DNA of 64,000 nt from Propionibacteriaceae bacterium (GTDB lineage: Bacteria; Actinomycetota; Actinomycetes; Propionibacteriales; Propionibacteriaceae), in NCBI GenBank assembly GCA_030538315.1, contig JAUNUF010000001.1:1-64000 (forward strand), given 5' to 3'. The position numbers and the translations under genes are program-made. The notes beneath the pieces are model-generated. The model searched no databases. It worked only from the letters and a program-made list of their open reading frames with translations, and was not told the origin of the DNA. Every line of letters starts with the position of its first letter. Positions within the stretch are counted from its first letter, which is position 1. Positions 23,224 to 32,610 of this stretch are shown here, piece after piece.

Positions 23224-23654
23224 AGTTGCTACTCGACGAGTTGGTGCCTGCCCCAATGGCCAACGCCCTCAAGGGACTGCTCATCGAGCATGACGTCATC
23301 CACGTCGAGGACCTGAAGTGGAAGGGGAAGAAGGATCTCGCCTTGCTGGCGGACGCTAACCGTCAGGGTTTCGACGCCATCCTGACTAACGATCGTGGTC
23401 AGTTCAACGACCCTGATGAGTGTGACGCCATCAGACGGTCTCGCCTCCACCACATCTCCTACACAATCCGCGACGGGATGGACGGGCTGGCGCTGGCCGT
23501 GGCCTCCGTGAGTGCTGCGATGCGACCGATCATGAGAGAGCTGAGCGCTCTGCCGAATCAGCACGTAGTGAAGATCACGGCGATCTCCCCTAACGGGAAG
23601 CGCTACGAGTTGACGAATCCCATGCACCAACCTCCGAGCAAGTACTGGCGTTAG
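23220..23654 (+). CDS. DUF5615 PIN-like toxin
   Basis: A 144-residue protein starting at GTG 23220. The N-terminus KLLLDELVP and the ILTNDRGQF motif near residue 58 supply the acidic residues of the PIN-like nuclease fold (DUF5615). The family acts as the toxin partner of DUF433 antitoxins, probably on RNA. The last ~35 residues extend beyond the compact domain. Its stop overlaps a GTG that lies just before the hsdR ATG, so it is coupled to the restriction subunit. Confidence 0.8.
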   Translation: MKLLLDELVPAPMANALKGLLIEHDVIHVEDLKWKGKKDLALLADANRQGFDAILTNDRGQFNDPDECDAIRRSRLHHISYTIRDGMDGLALAVASVSAAMRPIMRELSALPNQHVVKITAISPNGKRYELTNPMHQPPSKYWR

Positions 23655-23656
23655 TG

Positions 23657-26600
23657 ATGAAGGTGACCAGCTTCAACGAGACCGTCGTCGAACTCGCCGC
23701 CCTCGATTACCTACGCGAGATCGGCTACGCCACTGCCTTCGGGCCACTGCTAGCCACCTCCGGCCCGGATGCGGAGCGCACCTCTTTCGAGTCGGTTTAC
23801 CTGCCCCCTCGACTCCGCATGGCGATCGAGCGGCTGAATCCCGAGCACCCGTACCTCGCTGACGAGGCCATTAAGCGGTTGCAGCGTGCCGAAAGCCAGA
23901 ACGAACTGGCGGAGAACGCCCGCGTCCATGGACTTTTGATCCATGGCGTGCCCGTCGAGTACCGCGATGCCGCCGGCTCGGTGCGCACCGTGCAGATCCG
24001 CCTCATCGACTTCGACGAGCCCACCAACAACGATTGGCTGGCCGTCAACCAGCTCACGATCGTCGGTAACAAGACCCGCCGCCCTGATGTTCTCGTCTAC
24101 GTCAACGGCATCCCGCTCGGCCTCCTTGAGCTCAAACATCCGGGCAATGAGCACGCCACGCTGAAGAACGCGTGGAACCAGGTGCAGACCTACCGTCACG
24201 ACATCCCCGCGGTGTTCGTGCCCAACGCAGTCACTGTGATCAGCGACGGAACGAGCGCTGCCATGAGCTCGTTCTCCGGCGGCTTCGAGCATTACGCGCC
24301 GTGGAAGACGATCGACGGCAGGGAAGTCGTTTCGGGCGTCCCGGCACTAGAGGTGCTCATCAAGGGCGTGTTCGAGCCGTCGCGGTTCCTCAATATCGTG
24401 AAGAACTTCGTTGTCTTCTCCGACGAGCCGAAGGGGCTCGTCAAGCGGGTTGCGAAGTACCACCAGTACTGGGCGGTCGACGCCGCGGTGGAGTCGACGG
24501 TGGAGGCGGCCTCACCGTCGGGTGACCGGCGCGGCGGCGTCGTTTGGCACACCCAGGGCTCTGGCAAGTCGTTGGAGATGCTGTTTTACGCGGCCAAGAT
24601 CATGCGCGATCCCCGCATGAACAACCCCACACTGGTGTTCCTCACTGACCGCAACGACCTAGATGACCAACTCTTCGGCGAGGTGTTCGCCCCGGCGACG
24701 ATCCTCCCCGAGCAGCCCGTGCAGGCCGACTCTCGATCCGACCTCCGGACCCTGCTGAGGCGGGCATCCGGCGGAATCGTGTTCACGACTTTGCAGAAGT
24801 TCGCCCCGGAGGCTGGGGACGATTCCAATCCGGTGCTGACCGACCGCCGCAACGTCGTCGTCGTGGCCGACGAGGCCCACCGCTCGCAGTACGGCTTCTC
24901 GCAGGCGCTCACCGCCACCGGGCAAATCCGGACTGGCTTGGCCAAACACATGCGCGACGCCCTGCCGGGTGCGACGTTCTTGGGGTTCACCGGCACGCCG
25001 ATTGAATCGACCGATAAATCAACACGCGCAGTGTTCGGTGACTACATCGACGTCTATGACCTCACCCGCGCCGTCGAGGACGGGGCGACGGTGAAGATTT
25101 ACTACGAGTCGCGCTTGGCGAAGGTGGCACTCAGCGAAGACGACCGTGACGCCCTCGACGATCTGGCCGACGAGATCACCTCCGAGGTCGATGAGGACGA
25201 GGCGATCAAGGCGAAGTCGAAGTGGGCTCGGCTTGAGGCGATTGTCGGTGCTGAGGAGCGGCTAGATCTGATCGCTGCCGATCTAGTTCAGCATTGGGAG
25301 AAGCGCCGCGCCGCGATGCTGGGCAAGGGCATGATCGTGGCGATGAGCCGACGGATCGCCGTTCGGCTATACGAAAAGATCGTGGCACTACGACCCGAAT
25401 GGCACAGCGACGACCCAGAACAGGGCCGAATCAAGGTGGTCATGACAGGCTCGGCTGCAGACCCGCAGGCCTTCCAGCTGCACATCCACCCCAAGGAAGT
25501 GCGCCGTGACCTCAAGGATCGTGCCAAGGATCCCGACGATCCGCTCGAACTGGTGATCGTCCGCGACATGTGGCTGACGGGCTTCGACTCCCCCTCAATG
25601 CACACCATGTACGTCGACAAGACGATGCAAGGCGCCGGGCTCATGCAGGCCATCGCCAGGGTGAACAGAACCTTCCGCGACAAGCCCGGCGGCCTCGTCG
25701 TCGACTACATCGGCGTCTTCTCCAACCTGCAAGACGCGCTGGTGGAGTATTCACCGAGCGACCGTGATCAGGCCGGCGTGCCGATCGAGGAACTGGTCGA
25801 CGCGATGCTGGAGAAGTACGACATCGTCCGCGCCCTCCTGCACGGCTGCCCCTTCAACTCCAGCCCCGCACTCCCGCCCGGGCAGCGACTGGCCGAACAT
25901 GCGAAGGTACTCGACTTCGTGATGTCAGACCCGGACCGCACCAAGCGGTACCTGGACCAAGTGCTGGCGCTGGCGAAGGCATACGCCCTGTGCGGGTCAC
26001 GCGACGAGGCCGCGGCCATCCACGACGACACCCGCCTCTTCACCGACGTCCGGGCCGCGATCCTCAAGATCCAGAACCCCGATGCCGGGCGAGGCGGGTC
26101 GGGAGCCGTCGACGTCGACACCGCAATCGGACAGTTAGTCAACGAGGCCGTGGCCGGCGACGAAGTTGTCGACATCTACAAACTCGCCGGGGTTGAGACG
26201 CCGGAGCTATCGATCCTGTCCGACCAGTTCCTCGACTCGCTGGCCAAGCGCGACAAGCCCAACCTGCAGATCGGACTGCTCCGTCGGCTGCTCAATGACC
26301 AGATCCGTTCGGTGTCCAGGAAGAACGTCGTGCAGAGCCGAAAGTTCTCCGAGCAACTGGAAGAGGCGGTCAACAAATACACCAACCGCTCCCTGACGAC
26401 GGCCGAGATCATCGCCGAGCTCGTGCGGATGGCCAAGGACATGCGCGACCAGACCAAGCGCCACGAGCAACTCGGACTGCGGGAAGACGAGGCGGCGTTC
26501 TACGACGCCATCGTGCAGAACCAAGCAGCAGTGTTGGAGATGGGCGACGAGAAACTGAAGAAGATCTCAGTGGACCTGGTCTTCTCCGTGCGCAACTCCG

Positions 26601-26758
26601 TAACCATCGACTGGCAGCACAAGGACTCAGTGCGAGCCGCGATCCGAAGCAAGGTTCGAAAACTGCTGGCTCGACACGGATACCCGCCCGACTTGGAGGA
26701 GAAAGCGGTCGAGTTGGTGTTGGAGCAGGCGGAGTTGTTCGCCGGGCAACCGGCGTGA
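23657..26758 (+). CDS. hsdR: Type I restriction enzyme, restriction/translocase subunit
   Basis: A 1033-residue HsdR. The N-terminal PD-(D/E)xK nuclease shows [10 protein letters not shown]...LLELK (about 141-159). The SF2 motor follows with Walker A QGSGKS (about 298-303), DEAH in [12 protein letters not shown] (about 405) and FTGTPIE. The C-terminal helical region binds HsdM. ATG 23657 is preferred over GTG 23654. The enzyme translocates DNA and cuts unmodified invaders far from the recognition site. It is separated from hsdS by the toxin-antitoxin pair and an antidote remnant. Confidence 0.95.
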   Translation: MKVTSFNETVVELAALDYLREIGYATAFGPLLATSGPDAERTSFESVYLPPRLRMAIERLNPEHPYLADEAIKRLQRAESQNELAENARVHGLLIHGVPVEYRDAAGSVRTVQIRLIDFDEPTNNDWLAVNQLTIVGNKTRRPDVLVYVNGIPLGLLELKHPGNEHATLKNAWNQVQTYRHDIPAVFVPNAVTVISDGTSAAMSSFSGGFEHYAPWKTIDGREVVSGVPALEVLIKGVFEPSRFLNIVKNFVVFSDEPKGLVKRVAKYHQYWAVDAAVESTVEAASPSGDRRGGVVWHTQGSGKSLEMLFYAAKIMRDPRMNNPTLVFLTDRNDLDDQLFGEVFAPATILPEQPVQADSRSDLRTLLRRASGGIVFTTLQKFAPEAGDDSNPVLTDRRNVVVVADEAHRSQYGFSQALTATGQIRTGLAKHMRDALPGATFLGFTGTPIESTDKSTRAVFGDYIDVYDLTRAVEDGATVKIYYESRLAKVALSEDDRDALDDLADEITSEVDEDEAIKAKSKWARLEAIVGAEERLDLIAADLVQHWEKRRAAMLGKGMIVAMSRRIAVRLYEKIVALRPEWHSDDPEQGRIKVVMTGSAADPQAFQLHIHPKEVRRDLKDRAKDPDDPLELVIVRDMWLTGFDSPSMHTMYVDKTMQGAGLMQAIARVNRTFRDKPGGLVVDYIGVFSNLQDALVEYSPSDRDQAGVPIEELVDAMLEKYDIVRALLHGCPFNSSPALPPGQRLAEHAKVLDFVMSDPDRTKRYLDQVLALAKAYALCGSRDEAAAIHDDTRLFTDVRAAILKIQNPDAGRGGSGAVDVDTAIGQLVNEAVAGDEVVDIYKLAGVETPELSILSDQFLDSLAKRDKPNLQIGLLRRLLNDQIRSVSRKNVVQSRKFSEQLEEAVNKYTNRSLTTAEIIAELVRMAKDMRDQTKRHEQLGLREDEAAFYDAIVQNQAAVLEMGDEKLKKISVDLVFSVRNSVTIDWQHKDSVRAAIRSKVRKLLARHGYPPDLEEKAVELVLEQAELFAGQPA

Positions 26759-26879
26759 ACCCATCTGAGATCGCAAGGCTGGTCAGGCCAAAGAATTTGG
26801 ATGCACAAATGGACGAAGCAAGGGGTCGATAAGGCGAGAGGGCTTGTCAGCACCTCAGCTTGTTCCGTATCGTAGGGCC

Positions 26880-28094
26880 ATGTTCCGAGCCTCCAGTCAC
26901 CCATTCATCTCGTTCGAGATGAAACTCGACTCACTCCAGTCCGCCGATTGGATCAAGCTCGGAGAAGCCATGTCGAAGTGCGAACACTTATCAGGGATAC
27001 CGCTCAAGCCTGCGGCTGCAAACCACCTCAGCCAGATTTACTTGGCTCGGGGGGTTCATGCGACGACAGCGATCGAGGGCAACACTCTCCCACAAGAGAC
27101 AGCCGAGCAACTGGTCGCAGGAGAAGCCACGGGGGTTCCGTCCTCCCAGCACTACCTCGAACAGGAACTCAAGAATGTCCTGGAGGCAGTGACCATTATC
27201 GATACGGCGCTGGCAGAGGGCCGCAGCCTCCCCATCGACACAGATTTCTTGTGCGGCATGAACGAGCTCCTTCTTCGCGACACGGAGCAGCCAGCACACG
27301 TGAGGCCAGGCGAGATCCGCACATACCCGGTAGGAGTGAACAGCTACCGAGCGCCAGAGTCCCTTGACGTCGAACCCCTGCTTAACGAGTTCGTCAACTG
27401 GCTAGATCGCATACGCCAGCCAGTGGACAATTCCCTAGAGACACGGTTCGTCGCGGCCGTCATCTCCGCGATTCTTGCACACCTGTACCTAGCATGGATC
27501 CACCCGTTCGGAAACGGCAATGGACGCCTGGCGCGGTTAATTGAAGTACAGATTCTGTCAGAGTCCGGCGTCGTACCCATTGTTGCAACCAACCTATTGT
27601 CAAACCACTACAACATGACCCGAGAGGCCTATTATAGGGCCCTCGATGCAGCTCGCGAGTCACCTCGGGCGTTCATCGGATATTCCCTCGGAGGCTTTGT
27701 GGATGGCCTACGCGGCCAAATAGACGAAGTCAAGCGCCAAAGTCTAGTTGTGCATTGGGAGAGCTTTGTCTTCGAGCAGTTTCAGAATCAACCGAATACC
27801 GATGCAAGAAGCCGACAGCGAGCTCTTGCACTGGCAATGCCAGATCGTCCGGTCTCACCCGAAGAAGCAGTGGAATTGACCCCCCGGCTCGCACGTCTGT
27901 ACGCGAAAACTGGCGATCGAACTCCCGCCCGCGACCTGAATGCGCTATCCAAGATGGGACTTGTAAGTCGGGTGGGCCCTAGACGCTACGCCAGCAATTC
28001 CCAAATGATCGAGGCCTTCATTCCCCCCGTTGCATCGAATCAGCCCCCACCCCCGCCCATCAGAGACCGAGGGGATCAGCATCAACTCTTCTAG
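26880..28094 (+). CDS. Fic-domain protein (class II, autoinhibited AMPylase type)
   Basis: A 404-residue Fic protein. The catalytic loop is HPFGNGNGRLAR (about 206-217), with all conserved residues of active Fic enzymes. An inhibitory helix TTAIEGN near residue 62 fits [S/T]xxxE[G/N] and lies N-terminal to the Fic core, which makes it class II. A winged-helix-like C-terminal segment (DRTPARDLNALSKMGLVSRVG) follows. It likely transfers AMP from ATP to a protein target. TATCGT (26868-26873) is 6 nt before ATG 26880, supporting a leaderless start. GC is lower than in core genes. Confidence 0.9.
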   Translation: MFRASSHPFISFEMKLDSLQSADWIKLGEAMSKCEHLSGIPLKPAAANHLSQIYLARGVHATTAIEGNTLPQETAEQLVAGEATGVPSSQHYLEQELKNVLEAVTIIDTALAEGRSLPIDTDFLCGMNELLLRDTEQPAHVRPGEIRTYPVGVNSYRAPESLDVEPLLNEFVNWLDRIRQPVDNSLETRFVAAVISAILAHLYLAWIHPFGNGNGRLARLIEVQILSESGVVPIVATNLLSNHYNMTREAYYRALDAARESPRAFIGYSLGGFVDGLRGQIDEVKRQSLVVHWESFVFEQFQNQPNTDARSRQRALALAMPDRPVSPEEAVELTPRLARLYAKTGDRTPARDLNALSKMGLVSRVGPRRYASNSQMIEAFIPPVASNQPPPPPIRDRGDQHQLF

Positions 28095-28240
28095 TCCGTT
28101 GTCATTTGTTACTGGCCGGCGGCCCGACACCGCACTCGACTTCGGCAGCCACGGCCCAGTTAGGGCCTTACAGTCAACCTCAGCGCCGAGCGGATCTATG
28201 CTCGCACCTGGTTTCTGCCGACACAGCCCACGCCCTTGCC

Positions 28241-29548
28241 ATGAATCGCTTAGAAGTTAACAAGCCGAGAGTCGGGTGGCTCATCGACGGGCAACCCGAA
28301 ACACCCCAGGCAGCCGTAATGCTGGAGAACGTCGGGGATCGCATCCAACTAACCCTCCCATTGGAGGGGACGATGGGTCGCGAAAGCCCATACTGGCGTT
28401 GGTTCGTTGGGTCAGCCCATGTTGGAGACGACCCGAACAGAACGAAGTTCTCCTATCTTCCTCCCGAACACATGCTCTACCTCGATCACAACGGACCAGT
28501 GGGACTTGTCCGCTCAAGAGTCCTCGGGGCCAGTTTCTCTAATTTCGCAGGCGTTGGACGGCTGACTGCAGATTTCGCGGTGCTCGGAGCCACGCACCTT
28601 CGCTATTCAAAAATCAACGGTCTACGCACCGAACTCCCCGCGTTAGCATCATGGACTGACCTCAGTAGTGTCTCGATGGAACCGATATCTAACCCGGAAG
28701 GCAGACATTTGGGGTGGGACGTGTTTCTGCGCAGCCCTGAGAACATCCGCCTGAGCAGATCCTTGAACCTCTCCCTGAGTCCGAGTTGGGCCACCGAGAA
28801 TGCTGGCCATGGACGATCCGTCTCCGTACTCGACCGCTTTGCCATTACCACACATAGAAAGCGACCAGCTGATTGGGGCGACCACCCCGGGCTCCACCGC
28901 CACATCAGAGATCTACTCTCCATTTCTGCTTGGCGCCCACTTGGCTTCTCCCGAATTGAGGTCCAGCGCCTAGACGATCCTGAAAGGGCCATGGCGGGCA
29001 ACAAACTGGGTGATGCGTGGAATCAGGTCGTGACTTCGCGCCTGCCGATGGGATCCGAAGAGCCGGCCTCCTTTGACTACTTGTTTAGGTTCAGCGACAT
29101 AGGCACCAAAGGCGTGGCCGCCTGGTTGAGGCTGATCAAGGACTATCACCGCGCCATGGGTCCACTTGTCGCGCTTCTGGATCAGAAGGATGCCTATCTG
29201 GAGACACGGCTTGTTCAGAGCTGCATCGCTCTGGAAGCTCTCGGGTATCAACTGGCGCTTGAGGCAGGCAGGATCTCCGGTCGACGGAAGCGGGAAGTCA
29301 CGTATTTGCGTGCCCTGAAAGAGATCCAACAGAATCTCGTGGTCAGCCCACTCGCCAATTGGAAAGACTGGCAGGCGCGTTCGAACGATTGTTACCGAGG
29401 CACCAAACACCCAGACAACGATCTTCCAGATACCGCTGATCAACTCAGAACCTATCGGGAGAACCTGTTGGTGCTTCGCTATTGGGTAGCGGGACGTCTG
29501 GGCGTGGGTGCTGACCAACTCCGAAAGGAAGCGGACCGTGGCCGCTAG
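28241..29548 (+). CDS. ApeA-like HEPN-domain defence protein
   Basis: A 435-residue protein from ATG 28241. The N-terminal ~260 residues are beta-rich and resemble the ApeA N-terminal domain (VGWLIDG..., LGATHLRYSKINGLRTELPALASW). The C-terminal ~150 residues are helical with HEPN character (YLETRLVQSCIALEALGY, RALKEIQQNLV) and contain RSNDCYRGTKHPD. The last is where the RNase Rx(4-6)H motif is expected, though the spacing seen (RGTKH) is not canonical. ApeA is a known single-protein anti-phage system. The assignment is by overall resemblance and by its place next to Fic and type I restriction genes. Confidence 0.6.
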   Translation: MNRLEVNKPRVGWLIDGQPETPQAAVMLENVGDRIQLTLPLEGTMGRESPYWRWFVGSAHVGDDPNRTKFSYLPPEHMLYLDHNGPVGLVRSRVLGASFSNFAGVGRLTADFAVLGATHLRYSKINGLRTELPALASWTDLSSVSMEPISNPEGRHLGWDVFLRSPENIRLSRSLNLSLSPSWATENAGHGRSVSVLDRFAITTHRKRPADWGDHPGLHRHIRDLLSISAWRPLGFSRIEVQRLDDPERAMAGNKLGDAWNQVVTSRLPMGSEEPASFDYLFRFSDIGTKGVAAWLRLIKDYHRAMGPLVALLDQKDAYLETRLVQSCIALEALGYQLALEAGRISGRRKREVTYLRALKEIQQNLVVSPLANWKDWQARSNDCYRGTKHPDNDLPDTADQLRTYRENLLVLRYWVAGRLGVGADQLRKEADRGR

Positions 29549-29726
29549 GCCGAGCTTAGGCACTGCTTTGTCCAGTTGCGTAACAAACGGCACCTTGCTC
29601 AATGTCCCACGCGGCAACCTGGACAAAGTAGAGCGGCTCGACAATGATGTCGATCCCCACCACCACCTGGCCAGTGCCGTGCGGTGTGCGATATGGGCGA
29701 CTACTCGTCGATGAGCGCGCTGATCA
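29549..29726. other. Non-coding or decayed stretch with an inverted repeat
   Basis: CTTTGTCCAG (29566-29575) and CTGGACAAAG (29619-29628) are perfect 10-bp arms 43 nt apart, just after the ApeA-like stop. The remainder has no convincing gene. On the minus strand a short open stretch before 29726 looks protein-like but has no start, so it may be decayed DNA. Confidence 0.35.
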
Positions 29727-29879
29727 TCAGGCCCCTCCTGCGAAGGCATGGGCCTTCTCCAGGGTGTCCAGAGGCACCTCATGTGTGTCCTGCCTAGCCG
29801 CACCCGGGATCCTGTTCTCCTGCGGACAAGGGCTCACGGGGTATCCGTTCATCGTGAGTTCGTAGAAGTAGCGGTGCAT
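29727..29879 (-). CDS. Short hypothetical protein (50 aa), possibly a remnant
   Basis: A 50-codon frame from ATG 29879 reading MHRYFYELTMNGYP at its start and ending VPLDTLEKAHAFAGGA. The composition is protein-like, but the family is not recognised and it lies in the eroded right part of the island. It is placed directly downstream of the frameshifted VOC gene on the same strand, so it may be the second gene of a broken operon. Confidence 0.3.
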   Translation of the reverse strand: MHRYFYELTMNGYPVSPCPQENRIPGAARQDTHEVPLDTLEKAHAFAGGA

Positions 29880-29900
29880 CACTTCATGCCCGGTGGAAAC

Positions 29901-30258
29901 CTATTCGCGGTGCAGAAAGATGTTGACGACATGCCCACCGGGAGTGCGCACGAAGAATCGTCTGACTCCCCATGGCTCATCGGACAAGGGATGGACGATC
30001 TCGTAGCCGCGTCGAACTGCCTCCTCGAACGCGGCATCCACGTCATCAACCGCAACCGACATGACCGGGGTGTCGGCACCTGAGTCGTCGGCCGTCATCA
30101 GTTGCAGCTGCTGTCCCGAGGTGGTGACGTATCGCGTGACCCAATCCAGGCCCAAGTCCTCGTGATGAAGACCCAAGTAGTCGCCGTAGAACTCGTCTGA
30201 AGCAGCGATGTTGTGCACCGGGTCTCGTGTTCAAGTTTGAGCCTTGGATTCTGTTCAA
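29901..30258 (-). pseudogene. Frameshifted VOC-family (glyoxalase-like) gene
   Basis: The main frame from 30218 gives 105 residues of a vicinal-oxygen-chelate domain (ASDEFYGDYLGL, then HVVNIFLHRE at the end with the metal-binding region). It begins mid-strand, without the first beta strand. That strand is encoded just upstream in another frame, from ATG 30258: MNRIQGSNLNTR. Joining NTR to DPVHNIAASDEFY needs two extra bases near 30225-30228, so a 2-nt deletion is likely. A GTG restart at 30218 might still make a shortened protein. Confidence 0.7.
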
Positions 30259-30267
30259 ACTAGAGCG

Positions 30268-30542
30268 AATCTCGACAGCGTCAACTCCTTGCGTGCAACG
30301 CAGTTTCGCCAGTGGGCCACTCGGGTGCTGCGTGACTTCAGAGATCCGAATGTCCGAGCGACGCTTCTACCAGAAGATCACCGACATCTACGCCACGGCA
30401 GCTGACTACTAAGGACGTGGCCGACAGACATGCGGTGGAGCAGTATCGAACCTTCCGCGCCCGTCAGGACGCAGAGTTCGTCAGCGACTTCGACCGCTTC
30501 ATTGAGAAGGCACGCGAAACTGTCGAAGGCCCCAACGACTAG
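30268..30542 (+). pseudogene. rhuM (virulence RhuM-family) remnant in three frames
   Basis: Three pieces of a RhuM-family protein are collinear but in different frames. They are VNSLRATQFRQWATRVLRDF (30280-30339), EIRMSERRFYQKITDIYATA (about 30341-30400, stop at 30412), and the C-terminal EQYRTFRARQDAEFVSDFDR region ending at 30542. Together they cover the central helix-turn-helix part and the C-terminus, with the middle deleted. rhuM genes often sit inside type I restriction loci. The remnant's last bases overlap the stop of the convergent hydrolase gene, marking the island's right border. Confidence 0.75.
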
Positions 30543-31084
30543 GTTCTAGCCCTCTCTGCCGATGTCACGACGCTCACCTGCGGTGGGTACAGGCCCATCA
30601 CGGTGAGCGCGGCCTGGTGGTTCTCGGGGGTGGAGCCCGCACAGGCGTCGGAGACGACGGTGAGCGTGGCGCCAGCGTCGGCTGCGGGCAGAACGGTGGA
30701 GACCACACAGCAGTCGGTGGAGACGCCGGTGATCACCAGCTCGGCGGCCTCGCCCACGATGGGCGCCAACACATCCCACTTGCCAAACGTGGGGGCGTCG
30801 AGCACGACGGCGTCCACATCGGCAAGTTCGTCGACCAGGTCGAAGTACGGGTCATCAGCAGGCCGATCCGCGAACGGCCACGCCTGCATGTAGGCATCCC
30901 AGGAACCCACGCGGTGGCCATTCTCCGGCGGCACCCAGCGCGTGATGATGACCCGGCCCTCGAACTGGGGAATGAGCTCACGGATCCGGGCCACAGCCTC
31001 CGGCCACATGGGGGATCCCCAGTCTGACTGCGGATCGGCGAAGATGCGCTGCGGGTCGATGATCACCAACCAGGGATCCGTCAT
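30539..31084 (-). CDS. Cysteine hydrolase, isochorismatase family
   Basis: A 181-residue hydrolase with the isochorismatase-like triad: Asp in VIIDPQRIFA (about residue 10), Lys in FGKWD and Cys in GVSTDCCVVST. The cis-peptide region VSTD is intact. ATG 31084 overlaps the transporter stop. Relatives split amide or enol-ether bonds (nicotinamidase, ureidoacrylate or biuret hydrolases). With a nucleobase transporter and a ribokinase-like enzyme in the operon, a step in base catabolism is a fair guess. Confidence 0.85.
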   Translation of the reverse strand: MTDPWLVIIDPQRIFADPQSDWGSPMWPEAVARIRELIPQFEGRVIITRWVPPENGHRVGSWDAYMQAWPFADRPADDPYFDLVDELADVDAVVLDAPTFGKWDVLAPIVGEAAELVITGVSTDCCVVSTVLPAADAGATLTVVSDACAGSTPENHQAALTVMGLYPPQVSVVTSAERART

Positions 31085-32577
31085 GCCCGCTCCTCCTGGC
31101 GCTTGATGGTGCCGTTGCGGGCGATGAGCGTCACGAGGAAGCTCAGCACCAGCGCCAGCAGCACGCCGAGGTTGGCCCACGGCCAGGTGCCCTCCCAGGA
31201 CTCGACACCCGCGTCGACGACGCGCTTGCCGAGGCCCAGCGGCTCGAGCAGGTAGCCCTGCCAGTTGGCCCACGGTGCGTCGCCTGCGAACTGGTTGATG
31301 ACCAAGCCCCAGCCAATGATGGTGGCGATCACGAGGGTGCCGATGGAGGTCCAGTCGAAGGCCTTGTAGCGTCCGTTCGCGTCGAACAGGGCAAGCTCGT
31401 CGTAGGGACGCTTGCGGCTGATGATGTCGGCGATCAGGATGCCAGCCCACGATGCCATGGGCACGCCCAGGATGAGCAGGAAGCTCTGGAAGGGGCCGAG
31501 GAAGTTCTCCGCGAAGAAGACCACCCAGATGGTGCCGATGGTCAGGATCACGCCGTCGATGGCGGCTGCTGCGGGGCGGGGGATGTTGATGCCGAGGCTG
31601 AGCAGCGTCAGGCCCGAGGAGTAGATGCCCAACACCGCGCCGGAGACCAGCGCGAGCACGGCCGTGAGCCAGAATGGGATGAGCACCCAGATGGGCAGGA
31701 TGGTGGCCAGCGTACCGATGGGGTCGCTTGCAATGCCTGCGCTGAGCTCGGGGTCGGATCCAGCCAGCAGGAGGCCGAAGATCACCAGGATGACGGGCGC
31801 AACGGAGCCACCAAGCGTGTTCCAGAAGACGATGGAGCCGTTGGAGGCGTCGCGGTGCTGGTAGCGCGACCAGTCTGCTGCGATGTTGATCCAGCCCAAA
31901 CCGAAGCCGGTCATCACCATGGTGAGCGCCCCCACCACCTGCGCCTGCGAGCCGTTGGGGATGGCCTGCACGGTTGCCCAGTCGATGTGGCTGACGGTCA
32001 GCGCCATGTAGACGATGGTGATGGCACCCGTGACCCAGGTGAGGATGGACTGCAGCTTCATGATGGTGTGGTAGCCGAGAACTGACGCCACCACGATCAG
32101 CGCCGCGACGGCGACGGCGGCGATGACCTTCGTCATCGTGCCACCGCCCAAGCCAAGGATGCCGAAGACGGTGGAGGTGGCCAGAACGGCCATGATGGCC
32201 AGGAAGGTCTCCCAGCCGATCGACAGGAACCAACTGACGATGCCCGGCAGCTTCTGCCCGTGCACGCCGAAGGCGGCGCGGCTGAGCACCATGGTGGGCA
32301 CGGAGCCGCGCTTGCCGGCGATGGCGATGATGCCGCACAGCAGGAACGAGATGGGGATGCCGATCAAGGCGACGATCAGCGCCTGCCAGAACGAGACGCC
32401 GAAGCCAAAGATGAAGGCGGCGTAGCCCATGCCGAAGACAGACACGTTGGCGGCGAACCAGGGCCAGAACAGGTCGTGGGGCTTGGCGGTGCGCTCCGAT
32501 TCGTCGATGATGTCGATGCCGTTGGTCTCTATGAGGCGAGACTTCGTGGCCTCGTCGAATCCGGGTGTTGCGGTCAT
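31081..32577 (-). CDS. NCS1-family nucleobase (cytosine/purine) permease
   Basis: A 498-residue transporter with about twelve hydrophobic helices and the NCS1 look: FWPWFAANVSVFGMGYAAFIFG at the start (split), SRAAFGVHGQKLPG, and GFGLGWINIAADWSRYQ in the middle, which resembles the CodB substrate/sodium region. It would import cytosine, a purine or a related base. ATG 32577 lies 33 bp after the kinase stop and its own stop overlaps the hydrolase ATG, giving a kinase-permease-hydrolase operon. Confidence 0.88.
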   Translation of the reverse strand: MTATPGFDEATKSRLIETNGIDIIDESERTAKPHDLFWPWFAANVSVFGMGYAAFIFGFGVSFWQALIVALIGIPISFLLCGIIAIAGKRGSVPTMVLSRAAFGVHGQKLPGIVSWFLSIGWETFLAIMAVLATSTVFGILGLGGGTMTKVIAAVAVAALIVVASVLGYHTIMKLQSILTWVTGAITIVYMALTVSHIDWATVQAIPNGSQAQVVGALTMVMTGFGLGWINIAADWSRYQHRDASNGSIVFWNTLGGSVAPVILVIFGLLLAGSDPELSAGIASDPIGTLATILPIWVLIPFWLTAVLALVSGAVLGIYSSGLTLLSLGINIPRPAAAAIDGVILTIGTIWVVFFAENFLGPFQSFLLILGVPMASWAGILIADIISRKRPYDELALFDANGRYKAFDWTSIGTLVIATIIGWGLVINQFAGDAPWANWQGYLLEPLGLGKRVVDAGVESWEGTWPWANLGVLLALVLSFLVTLIARNGTIKRQEERA

Positions 32578-32610
32578 TGCCGCATTGTGGCACTCCGGGT
32601 GCGGCGGTGA

